Shown: positions 1 to 6,318 of the stretch, one piece after another
Numbering within the stretch: the stretch's first letter is position 1
Layout of the letters: every line of letters starts with the position of its first letter
Source: Thiobacillus sp. UBA2597
Lineage (GTDB): Bacteria; Pseudomonadota; Gammaproteobacteria; Burkholderiales; Thiobacillaceae
DNA: 8,632 bases
Assembly (NCBI GenBank): GCA_002339725.1
Contig: DDKN01000063.1
Location: 1-8,632 of the forward strand
Reading direction: 5' to 3'
The notes under the pieces: generated by a model
The model's database searches: none
What the model saw: only the letters and a program-made list of their open reading frames with translations
Told to the model about the DNA's origin: nothing
Made by a program: the position numbers and the translations under genes

Positions 1-32
1 TCGTCTACCAGACGGTCCAGTCGTGTGAGCAT
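1..32 (-). CDS. 5' end of an unidentified gene, cut by the window edge
   Basis: On the minus strand an ATG at position 32 opens a frame of ten stop-free codons that read MLTRLDRLVD before the window ends. A GAGGGG motif about eight bases upstream would serve as ribosome binding site and overlaps the stop of the preceding small HTH gene, with 11 bases between that stop codon and this start. The gene is therefore probably co-transcribed and perhaps translationally coupled with the HTH gene. Ten residues are too few to identify a family. Type I restriction methyltransferase subunits (HsdM-like) often begin in a similar way and often follow a small HTH_17 gene, so that is a guess to test and not a call. 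Confidence 0.45.
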   Translation of the reverse strand, partial: MLTRLDRLVD

Positions 33-43
33 CCAGCGGCCCC

Positions 44-271
44 TCACCCATTCTCGCCATGAGGTCCGCCAGGTCCTTCTTCGCCCTGGGCTTCCGCGGT
101 CTGCCTCTTGATCCACTGGTCGATTTCCTGGCGCTGGAATCGCCACGTTCCACCGACTTTAAAGGCGGGAATCTTCTTCGCCGCCGCCAACCGATAGACC
201 GTGCGTTTGCCCACCTTGAGGTAGGCCGCCACTTCATCGAGGGTGAATATCTCTCCAGTGTCGTCTTTCAT
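44..271 (-). CDS. Excisionase-family helix-turn-helix DNA-binding protein
   Basis: A 75-residue protein made up almost entirely of one winged helix-turn-helix domain of the HTH_17/excisionase (MerR-like) type. The pattern runs from about residue 9 to 55: FTLDEVAAYLKVGKRTVYRL, then a short linker with IPAFKVGGTWRF (the wing), then QEIDQWI. A charged, Gly-rich tail (about 57-75) follows. The ATG at 271 is chosen because the homology starts just after it and GGTGAGGA lies immediately upstream. A longer frame reaching 391 would add 40 residues with no family similarity and would cross the divergent promoter region. Proteins of this size act as recombination directionality factors for tyrosine integrases or as small transcription regulators beside restriction genes. 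This one is about 4.5 kb from int and in tandem with another gene, so it could be either. It is divergent from the NurA-HerA operon and could control the shared intergenic region. Confidence 0.85.
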   Translation of the reverse strand: MKDDTGEIFTLDEVAAYLKVGKRTVYRLAAAKKIPAFKVGGTWRFQRQEIDQWIKRQTAEAQGEEGPGGPHGENG

Positions 272-281
272 CGCTTCCTCA

Positions 282-293
282 CCCGGTATCGGG
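282..293. promoter_or_regulatory. Imperfect 12-bp palindrome, possible operator
   Basis: CCCGGTATCGGG pairs with its own reverse complement at 10 of 12 positions. It lies 11 bp upstream of the HTH gene start, in the divergent region. The position would suit autoregulation by the HTH protein, but excisionase-type proteins often bind direct repeats, and short GC-rich palindromes arise by chance in such DNA. Confidence 0.2.
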
Positions 294-365
294 ACAGCGG
301 CCGGTGATGATGGTAATCTTGGCAAGGATACGGCAAAATTGTGCATCTTTGAACAGCCAGTCGGC

Positions 366-371
366 AGGAGG
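366..371 (+). promoter_or_regulatory. Ribosome binding site that fixes the NurA start
   Basis: A perfect AGGAGG, followed by further Gs, lies four bases upstream of the ATG at 376. The alternative in-frame starts GTG 304, ATG 307 and ATG 310 have no comparable site. This is the main reason for choosing the 380-residue form of the nuclease. Confidence 0.6.
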
Positions 372-375
372 GGGG

Positions 376-1518
376 ATGATCGACCCGGCAAGCCAGGCCC
401 AACTGAAGGAGGCCATCGCGGACTGCATCGGCACCGACCAGGGGGTGCTGGACGCGCTGCGGGAAGAGATCCGCCCTCTGAAAAGCGCCACGCGCCGCAT
501 CCAACCGCGGGCCACGACGTCGATCTCTCTGGTCGGCACCGATGGCGGCAACAATCAGCTCCAGTTCGACCCCTTCCTGATTCAGCTGGTCCGGGTGGTG
601 GACAGCAGCAACAACGAGTACTGCCTGGAGGCCGTCTCGCCGACGACCCCGGTCCAGAAGCTCAACGAGCGTCAGTTCGCTGCGGACGGATCGGCTCGGA
701 CGGCATTGGGCGAGATGATGGCTTTTCTGGGCGTGGACAGCTTGCCGGCACTCTCCCACATGATTCGGCCAACCGATAAGGGGAAGCCGGTTTCGCCCAG
801 CTGGGTGCAGGTCTACAGGGAACTGGTCGAGTGGGCCATCTTGTTCGCCATCCTGAAGAAGGACTTTGGTACCGACACCTTGATCGTCTGCGACGGTCTG
901 TTGCGCAGCAAGGTCTTCGCCAAGGACCTGTTCCAGCGACTGCTCCAGGGCATGAAGGATCGCATCGACACGCAGTGGAGCAAGAGCCGCCGTCGGGTGT
1001 ACCTGGCTGGCGTGGCCAAACACAGCAAGGTGCTTTCACGGTATCGCCTCGCCATGGCCCTGGAAGGCGTTCTTCAGACCGACTACCCGGCCTACGTGGA
1101 GGTGCCGCGCGAGGTGGAGGAACAGGCCTACGTTTGGTCGGAATTCGCGCGAGGTGATGACCGCGCCGGTGAGGGTGGAGAGATCAACAAGTTCGTCGGC
1201 GGCAAAATGTTCCTGGTGAAGTTCGGGTCACACCGCCGCGACCCCGTGTGGCCGGTCGACATCTTTGTGCCGCAAGTCGGAGAGTCGCAGACCATCCTCG
1301 GCTCGATGCTCGCCGACGCGATCAACGGCTTCCCGGTGCCGCACTACCCCCGTTGCCTGCAAAAGGCGCATGAAAACGCGGCCCTGGTTGATTTCGATTT
1401 CGACATTCTGCAGGACTTCATTTACGAAGGTGTGCGATCGAGTCTCGGTGGCGATGCGGGGACCTTGGACGCGTTTCATCTTCAAGATGCCGACCCAGCA
1501 CAACGCCGGTACGGATAA
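376..1518 (+). CDS. NurA-family nuclease
   Basis: A 380-residue protein with the layout of the NurA domain, an RNase H-like fold that cuts DNA 5'-3' with Mn2+ and works with the HerA hexamer in DNA end processing. Visible motifs, numbered from the ATG at 376, are: the first catalytic Asp in SLVGTDGGN (D56); the second conserved acidic block LIVCDGLLRSK (D173); the LAGVAKHSKVLSRY block (about 210-222) that matches the conserved Gly-Val-x-Lys region; and the C-terminal PHYPRCLQKAHENAALV block (about 322-338) with the family's conserved Ala-His pair. No transmembrane segment or signal peptide is seen. The gene is first in an operon: the stop is 11 bases before the start of the HerA ATPase, its expected physical partner. 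NurA-HerA pairs are classic archaeal repair genes, while bacterial copies are mostly found in defence islands. Substrate and target here are inferred only. Confidence 0.85.
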   Translation: MIDPASQAQLKEAIADCIGTDQGVLDALREEIRPLKSATRRIQPRATTSISLVGTDGGNNQLQFDPFLIQLVRVVDSSNNEYCLEAVSPTTPVQKLNERQFAADGSARTALGEMMAFLGVDSLPALSHMIRPTDKGKPVSPSWVQVYRELVEWAILFAILKKDFGTDTLIVCDGLLRSKVFAKDLFQRLLQGMKDRIDTQWSKSRRRVYLAGVAKHSKVLSRYRLAMALEGVLQTDYPAYVEVPREVEEQAYVWSEFARGDDRAGEGGEINKFVGGKMFLVKFGSHRRDPVWPVDIFVPQVGESQTILGSMLADAINGFPVPHYPRCLQKAHENAALVDFDFDILQDFIYEGVRSSLGGDAGTLDAFHLQDADPAQRRYG

Positions 1519-1529
1519 GGGAGAACAAC

Positions 1530-3644
1530 ATGGCAGAAATCCAACTCTTTCCCAGGGAACAGGTCGTCGGCATCTTCCGTGGCTTCCAGCAAGGGGGCAT
1601 GGAATTCCACGCCGACCTGGTATTGCCGTACCGGAATGAGTTCCAGAACATCCCGATGCATGGGCAGTTCCTCCTCGTCCAATTGGAGACGCCCGATGAG
1701 GCGGTGTTGGGCCGCATCGCCTCCTTCTCCTCGGAGGGCAAGCTGTCTTTCGGCTCCGGCGAGGAATTCAATATTCGCGCTGTTCGCGAAGACCGGCCGA
1801 TCCCCGAAGATCTGCGCGAGCAGTATCTCAAGTATCGGGTCAATATCCGCGTGTTGGGTGTGCTGCGCAAGAATGGGAAGGGGCTGACCTTCGTCCCCTC
1901 GCATCGCCGACTCCCCCATGTCGGTAGCAAGGTAGCCTTTCCGAACGATGAGGTGCTGCGCGAGATCGCCGGTCACAACATCGATGGGGCGCCCATCGGT
2001 CATCTGGCCTTCGGCGAGTACATCTACGCCGCGGGCAGCAAGTCATTCCAGTCGCAGGAATGGATGCAGGTGGTCGACCCGGAGGTACTCGTCCGCTTCC
2101 CCATCGAGTCCCTCGTATCTCGCCGCAGCTTTATCTTTGCCCGAGCGGGCTTCGGCAAATCCAATCTCAACAAGCTGCTCTTCTCGAAGCTCTACGAGAC
2201 GACGCCCCTCGTCACCAAGCGCGCCGGCAAGCAGGTTCCCGTAGGCACGGTGATCTTCGATCCAGATGGCGAATATTTCTGGCCCGACGACAAGGGCCGT
2301 CCAGGGCTGTGCGATGTCCCCGCCCTGGAGGACAAGGTTGTCGTCTTCACCGACAGGAAGAATCCGAGTCCTTTCTACCAGTCGTTCGTGGCTGGCGGCA
2401 TCAAGCTGGATATTCGCCGCCTACGCCCAGGAGACGTGATTTCGATCGCGCTCGGACCAGAACGTCAGGAGCAACAGAACGTTCGGAAGCTGCGCGGGCT
2501 TCCGCAAGACCGGTGGGAGTCGTTGGTCAACCTGATCGACACCAACGGCAACACCACGCCGCTTGACGATATCTGCCGACTGCTCGACCTTGATCCTCAG
2601 CGGCAGGAGGCCGAGGCTCTGGCCGCCAGAGGCAACATGACAGCGATCGTGAAGATGCTGCATGACAAGAGCAGCCAGCTCATGGACATGCTGGTTCACG
2701 CGCTCTCCGAGGGGAAGCTGTGCGTCATTGACGTCTCGCAGATGCGCGGCGGCCAATCGCTCGTTCTCTCGGGCCTGATCTTGCGCCGGATCTTCGACCG
2801 GAACCAACAGGAATTCACAGCAGCCGATTCAAAGACGATCCCGACGATCGCGGTCGTCGAAGAGGCCCAGTCGGTGCTGAACGAAAACGCGCCGGCTGCC
2901 GAGCCCTACATCGCCTGGGTGAAGGAAGGTCGTAAGTACGATCTGGGCGCGCTGCTGATCACCCAGCAGCCGGGCAGCATTCCTGTCGAGATCCTCAGCC
3001 AGGGCGACAACTGGTTCATCTTCCACCTGTTGTCGGCGGCGGATCTCACGTCCCTGAAACGAGCCAACGCCCATTTCAGTGATGACTTGTTGAGCTCGCT
3101 TCTCAACGAGCCCATCCCGGGCCAGGGTGTGTTTTGGAGCTCAGTGGGAGGCAAGCCCTATCCAGTCAGCCTCCGCGCCCTGTCGTTCGAGAAGATATTT
3201 TCGATGCGGGATCATGACTACAACCAGCCGGCCGGCCACACCTACGCACAAACTCTGCGTAGCACCTTCTCCGGGATGAGGCAGATCGCAACGACGGTCC
3301 GCGTTCCCGAAGCCGAGGGCGCAGGCGCTTTGTTTCCTGCAGAGGCCGAAGTCGAAGACGCCGAGCCGGTAGACGTCATGGCAAACATTGAGAAGCGGGC
3401 TATCGACGCTCTGCGAGCCGATGCCAAGCTGATCGCAAAGATCGAGTCGTCGGAAGGGGCGGCCTGGGGATCGCTCAAAGCGTTCTTCCTCGATCATTTG
3501 CCGGCTCATTTGGACGATAGAGACACCTTGGCCTTTCGGCTCGTGAAAAAGGCGCTTGTCGATTTCTACGGCCCTCAAGACCAGGGGTGGGAGCAATACC
3601 GCCATCCGACCCGCAACACTGCCTACGTCAGGAAGAGGAGCTAG
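1530..3644 (+). CDS. HerA-family ATPase (DUF87), DNA translocase partner of NurA
   Basis: A 704-residue hexameric-ATPase candidate of the HerA/FtsK superfamily. The N-terminal 150-190 residues are beta-rich, as expected for a HAS-barrel. The P-loop is FARAGFGKSN (K210, S211), a variant of the usual GxTGSGKS. The HerA signature IFDPDGEYF follows (244-249), then the Walker B strand TIAVVEEAQ with E444/E445, and the sensor-like segment LLITQQPGSIPVEILSQGDN (476-493), which matches the QxPs/x-ID-x-vlsq region of HerA. Archaeal HerA proteins are about 500 residues. This one carries an extra C-terminal part after about residue 560: an acidic Ala/Glu-rich linker near 594-616, then a helical region to 704. 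AGGGAG precedes the ATG by a normal distance. The product probably assembles with the upstream NurA and pumps or unwinds duplex DNA into it. The methyltransferase gene begins three bases after its stop. Confidence 0.88.
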   Translation: MAEIQLFPREQVVGIFRGFQQGGMEFHADLVLPYRNEFQNIPMHGQFLLVQLETPDEAVLGRIASFSSEGKLSFGSGEEFNIRAVREDRPIPEDLREQYLKYRVNIRVLGVLRKNGKGLTFVPSHRRLPHVGSKVAFPNDEVLREIAGHNIDGAPIGHLAFGEYIYAAGSKSFQSQEWMQVVDPEVLVRFPIESLVSRRSFIFARAGFGKSNLNKLLFSKLYETTPLVTKRAGKQVPVGTVIFDPDGEYFWPDDKGRPGLCDVPALEDKVVVFTDRKNPSPFYQSFVAGGIKLDIRRLRPGDVISIALGPERQEQQNVRKLRGLPQDRWESLVNLIDTNGNTTPLDDICRLLDLDPQRQEAEALAARGNMTAIVKMLHDKSSQLMDMLVHALSEGKLCVIDVSQMRGGQSLVLSGLILRRIFDRNQQEFTAADSKTIPTIAVVEEAQSVLNENAPAAEPYIAWVKEGRKYDLGALLITQQPGSIPVEILSQGDNWFIFHLLSAADLTSLKRANAHFSDDLLSSLLNEPIPGQGVFWSSVGGKPYPVSLRALSFEKIFSMRDHDYNQPAGHTYAQTLRSTFSGMRQIATTVRVPEAEGAGALFPAEAEVEDAEPVDVMANIEKRAIDALRADAKLIAKIESSEGAAWGSLKAFFLDHLPAHLDDRDTLAFRLVKKALVDFYGPQDQGWEQYRHPTRNTAYVRKRS

Positions 3645-3647
3645 GCA

Positions 3648-4742
3648 GTGTTCGGCGTACAAACGGTCCTGAACGGAATTTGCCCCTACTTCACGATGTT
3701 CCCCCTCGATTTTCCGCTCAACATCTTGAAGCGGAGAGCACGAGCAGGTGATGTCGTGCTTGATCCTTTCTGCGGCCGGGGAACCACCAATTTCGCTGCA
3801 CGACTTGTCGGCCTTCGTTCCCTTGGGGTGGACTCAAGTCCGGTTGCAGCAGCCATTACCGCCTCCAAGCTCGCGACAGCGACCGTTGATGACATCCTTT
3901 CCGAAGCACGCAGGATTCTGACCGAACGTGAGGCGCGCCACATCCCGACCGCCGAGTTTTGGCAATGGGCATTTCACCCGACCGTGCTGGACGCGCTGTG
4001 TCGATTCCGGGAGGCATTCCTGGAGGACTGCACCACGGACGCCCGCATCGCGCTCCGCGGAATCATCCTGGGTGCGCTGCATGGCCCAAAGCAGAAGACC
4101 TTCCCGAGCTACTTCTCCAACCAATGCCCCCGCACCTACGCCCCCAAGCCCGCCTATGCGACACGCTTCTGGCAGGGACGAGGGCTTGTGCCCGAGCCTA
4201 TCGATGTCTTGGCCGTGATCGAACGGCGGGCGAAACGCTACTACGGAACGTCTTCCGACATCACGGGGGCCGTGCGACTGGCGGACAGCCGGGAGGCTCG
4301 CGCACTCCAGCCCGAGACACCAGAAACTCGATTCGACTGGGTGATCACCTCACCTCCGTACTACGGCATGCGTACCTATATCCCTGATCAGTGGCTCCGC
4401 AACTGGTTCGTTGGTGGGCCGGACACTGTCGACTACACCAATCGCGCCCAGGTCATTCATTCAAGCCCAGAGGACTTCGCGGTCGATCTGCGTCAGGTAT
4501 GGCGCAACGCAGAAACCGTTTGCGCGGAAGATGCCAAGATGGTCATCCGGTTCGGCGGCATCACGGACAGGCGCGCCAATCCGCTAGATATCATCAAGAA
4601 TTCGCTGAGCGAAAGTGGTTGGCGTATCCAGACCATCAAGGAGGCAGGATCCGCTACAAAGGGTAAGCGTCAGGCGGACGCCTTTCTTCGCAACAAGACC
4701 ACGCCAATGACTGAATACGATATTTGGGCTATACGCCAATGA
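3648..4742 (+). CDS. DNA methyltransferase (N6-adenine or N4-cytosine, SPPY type)
   Basis: A 364-residue S-adenosylmethionine-dependent DNA methyltransferase. The start has a motif X-like segment (CPYFTMFPLDFP, 12-23), followed by motif I DPFCGRGTT (39-47, SAM binding) and the acidic GVDSSP (60-65, D62 for the SAM ribose). The catalytic motif IV, TSPPYYGMRTY, lies much later (234-244). SPPY is found in amino-methyltransferases, both N4-cytosine and one class of N6-adenine enzymes, so the modified base cannot be decided. The roughly 170 residues between the SAM and catalytic motifs are largely helical and probably hold target recognition. The GTG start at 3648 is supported by GAGGAG upstream and by placement three bases after the HerA stop. 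No stand-alone restriction endonuclease is seen, so in this operon NurA-HerA would be the cleaving partner and this enzyme the self-marking one. That is inference from co-location. It ends convergently with int. Confidence 0.85.
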   Translation: MFGVQTVLNGICPYFTMFPLDFPLNILKRRARAGDVVLDPFCGRGTTNFAARLVGLRSLGVDSSPVAAAITASKLATATVDDILSEARRILTEREARHIPTAEFWQWAFHPTVLDALCRFREAFLEDCTTDARIALRGIILGALHGPKQKTFPSYFSNQCPRTYAPKPAYATRFWQGRGLVPEPIDVLAVIERRAKRYYGTSSDITGAVRLADSREARALQPETPETRFDWVITSPPYYGMRTYIPDQWLRNWFVGGPDTVDYTNRAQVIHSSPEDFAVDLRQVWRNAETVCAEDAKMVIRFGGITDRRANPLDIIKNSLSESGWRIQTIKEAGSATKGKRQADAFLRNKTTPMTEYDIWAIRQ

Positions 4743-4751
4743 CCCGAGTCT
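4743..4751. other. Nine-base gap between convergent genes
   Basis: The methyltransferase and integrase stop codons face each other across nine bases. There is no room for an independent hairpin terminator, so transcripts from the two sides probably run into one another's coding region. Confidence 0.6.
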
Positions 4752-6074
4752 TCATGCCGCCGACTGGTACGCCTTTCCGAAGGGTCCGATGATGACCTTG
4801 CCACGTCCGTCCTGAATCTGGCTGTCCACGAAGTCGGCCCACCATTGCAGCATCTGGCGCCGCTGGGCGAGATACTCCGCGCGGTTGTAGACGCCCCGCA
4901 CTCCTTGTCGCTCGTGGGCGAGGGCCTTTTCGATCCAGTCCGAATTGAAGCCTTGCTCGTGGAGGTGCGTGGAGGCCGTGCGCCGGAAATCGTGAATGAC
5001 GAAGTCGCGCACGTCGATTTCCAAGGCCCGCACCGCGACGTTCAGCGTGCTCTTCGCAATCGGCCGTTTCAAATCGCCGCGGCTGGGGAAGACCCATTCC
5101 GAACCGCTCGCCAGATCCCGTAATTCTTCGAACATCGCCAGCGCCTGGCGCGAGAGGGGTACCAGATGCGGCTTGTCCTTCTTCATGCGCTCGCCAGGGA
5201 TGGCCCACTCGGCGCGCTCGAAGTCGATCTCCTCCCATCGTGCTTCGATCAGTTCGGATTTCCTCACCATGCAGAGGATCAAGAGATGCAAGGCGAGTTT
5301 GTGCGAGCGTTTCATGCTCGACTGGTAGATGGCCCGCATCAGCTTGCCGATTTCCTCCGCCGTCAGCGCCACGTCCCGGCTCCTCGCTTGGGCGATGAAC
5401 TTCGCCTCGATGGCGGCGGCCGGGTTGAACTGGGTCTTTTGCCGGGCGATGGCGTAGGCGAACAGCCGTTTCAGCACGTTGCGGGTTTGCAGCGCCATCT
5501 GGTCGGCGCCGCGATGCTTGATCCGGTCGGTGATCGCGAGAATGTCGTCGGGAGTCACCTCGGCAAGCAATTTCGCGCCGATGGCCGGAATCACGTCTTT
5601 CTCCAAAATGCGCTGGATGTTGCGGGGGTTGCGGTTCGTAGGTTCCACGATCTCGGCATACCATCTTCGGGCGAAGGCCCCCACGGTATCGGCTTCCCGC
5701 GCCGCTTCCTCCCTGGCTTTGGCGATTTCCCGGGTTTTCAGGCACCAGCTGCCGATGAAGGCCTCCGCCATTTCCTTGACCACTGGCGGCACATCCTCCG
5801 GAATCGGATCGCCGCGCTTGATGGCCATGGGGGACAATCCGCGCTTCACCAGCGCCTTGCAATCGTCCCGCCACGCCCGCGCCTCGGCCAAGGAATAAGC
5901 CGGGTAGTCGCCGAGCCGAACGGTCTCCTGCTTTCTGCTTTGGGCCCGATACTTGAGGCCCCATCGCCTTTTGCCGGTCGGCAGGACTTCGATATACAGC
6001 CCACCCCCGTCCGATTCGCAGTATGGCTTCTCGCCCGGTTTCAAGTTGCGCAGCCTGGTATCAGTCAAGGCCAT
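4752..6074 (-). CDS. int: Tyrosine recombinase/integrase, P4-like (DUF4102 arm-binding domain)
   Basis: A 440-residue site-specific recombinase that would integrate and excise the island. Residues 1-90 match the DUF4102 arm-DNA-binding domain (TDTRLRNLKPGEKPYCESDG, GGLYIEV, then VRLGDYPAYSLAEARAW). About 130-225 is the SAM-like core-binding domain. The catalytic domain shows R271 with E274 (VRKSELIEARW), a beta-hairpin lysine in MKKDKPHLVPLS (298-309), H361 and R364 (HDFRRTAST), H387 (ALAHERQ) and the nucleophile Y396 (GVYNRAEY), nine residues after that His as in lambda Int. All key residues are present, so it looks functional. The ATG at 6074 is chosen because the DUF4102 domain begins there and AAGGGAG lies upstream at 6084-6090. 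A longer frame from 6176 would include the promoter and repeat region. It lies just past the 3' end of mnmE and in the same direction, as expected for an island using that site. Confidence 0.93.
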   Translation of the reverse strand: MALTDTRLRNLKPGEKPYCESDGGGLYIEVLPTGKRRWGLKYRAQSRKQETVRLGDYPAYSLAEARAWRDDCKALVKRGLSPMAIKRGDPIPEDVPPVVKEMAEAFIGSWCLKTREIAKAREEAAREADTVGAFARRWYAEIVEPTNRNPRNIQRILEKDVIPAIGAKLLAEVTPDDILAITDRIKHRGADQMALQTRNVLKRLFAYAIARQKTQFNPAAAIEAKFIAQARSRDVALTAEEIGKLMRAIYQSSMKRSHKLALHLLILCMVRKSELIEARWEEIDFERAEWAIPGERMKKDKPHLVPLSRQALAMFEELRDLASGSEWVFPSRGDLKRPIAKSTLNVAVRALEIDVRDFVIHDFRRTASTHLHEQGFNSDWIEKALAHERQGVRGVYNRAEYLAQRRQMLQWWADFVDSQIQDGRGKVIIGPFGKAYQSAA

Positions 6075-6098
6075 GATTCCACGCTCCCTTCTTCCAGA

Positions 6099-6206
6099 TG
6101 TTCCCACGCTTTTTATCTTCACATCATAATCCAGAAGGACTCGTGGGAACAAATAGCCCCTATCGTGGGAACACATTGGTCAATAGTGGGAACAATTGTG
6201 GGAACA
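6099..6206. repeat. Cluster of GTGGGAACA repeats, likely integrase arm-type sites
   Basis: The 9-mer GTGGGAACA occurs exactly four times in direct orientation, at 6143-6151, 6165-6173, 6186-6194 and 6198-6206. It occurs once inverted (TGTTCCCAC) at 6099-6107. Start-to-start steps are 22, 21 and 12 bp, so the first two are near two helical turns and the last near one. Several copies are followed by A/T-rich bases (AAATA, CATTG, ATTG, AAATT). The cluster lies between int and the mnmE-end core, where arm-type sites for the DUF4102 domain of P4-like integrases are found. The repeats themselves are seen directly; their role is inferred. Weaker relatives (ATGGAACA at 6244-6251, AGGAACAC near 6288) occur closer to the core. 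Confidence 0.7.
6123..6152 (-). promoter_or_regulatory. Predicted promoter of the integrase gene
   Basis: On the minus strand TTGTTC (-35, 6147-6152) and TATGAT (-10, 6123-6128) are separated by 18 bases, a fair sigma-70 match in a locally AT-rich stretch. Transcription would begin near 6115, giving a leader of about 40 bases that contains the inverted GTGGGAACA copy. The -35 box overlaps the first direct copy of the repeat, so integrase binding could repress its own gene, as known for several island integrases. The boxes are seen; the regulation is inferred. Confidence 0.45.
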
Positions 6207-6318
6207 AATTTGACCGGATTTCCGTGGAAGACGGAAGACAACAATGGAACAAGAGACTGCGGATATCCAACGATATCAATAACCTACAGGAACACTGCGG
6301 ACACCTTCGGAATATTCG
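6207..6318. other. Spacer between arm-like repeats and attachment core
   Basis: I see no gene in this stretch. It holds a tandem duplication GGAAGACGGAAGAC at 6226-6239 and two GATATC hexamers ten bases apart (6262-6267 and 6272-6277), the first inside the palindrome GGATATCC. Such phased elements could bind an accessory DNA-bending or excision protein, but they are short. No clear terminator hairpin follows mnmE here, so mnmE transcripts may read into int. Confidence 0.35.

Larger units (their letters stand above)
272..375. promoter_or_regulatory. Divergent intergenic region between the HTH gene and the NurA operon
   Basis: About 104 bp separates the two divergent start codons, so promoters for both the HTH gene and the nuclease-ATPase-methyltransferase operon should lie here. 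The best plus-strand candidate I see is TTGGCA at 319-324 followed, after a long 19-base gap, by CATCTT at 344-349. This is a weak sigma-70 match. The minus strand shows no convincing pair. The stretch around 326-350 is the most AT-rich part. The function as a promoter region follows from the gene layout more than from any clear box. Confidence 0.35.

Noticed and set aside
1..43. Second attachment site (other island end) at the left edge
   Set aside because: No match to the mnmE-end core is present. The stretch reads as the start of another gene.
304..375. Longer N-terminus for the NurA gene starting at GTG 304 or the ATGs just after
   Set aside because: The extra 24 residues show no family similarity and lack a ribosome binding site, while ATG 376 has a perfect AGGAGG.
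272..391. 40-residue upstream extension of the HTH gene to 391
   Set aside because: It would overlap the divergent NurA start, has no similarity to the family, and the ATG at 271 has a good Shine-Dalgarno sequence.
268..1023. 251-codon minus-strand frame opposite NurA
   Set aside because: It is antisense to the conserved NurA motifs, has no recognisable family, and overlaps the HTH gene's control region.
4729..5964. 411-codon minus-strand frame overlapping int in another frame
   Set aside because: It is Arg/Gly/Pro-rich with no domain, while the overlapping integrase frame has every catalytic residue.
6075..6176. Integrase start at 6176
   Set aside because: The added residues would be coded by the repeat and promoter region. 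The DUF4102 domain starts at the ATG at 6074.
6143..6206. CRISPR-like array
   Set aside because: The repeat unit is only 9 bp, spacing is irregular (22, 21, 12) and no cas gene is present. Integrase arm sites explain it better.
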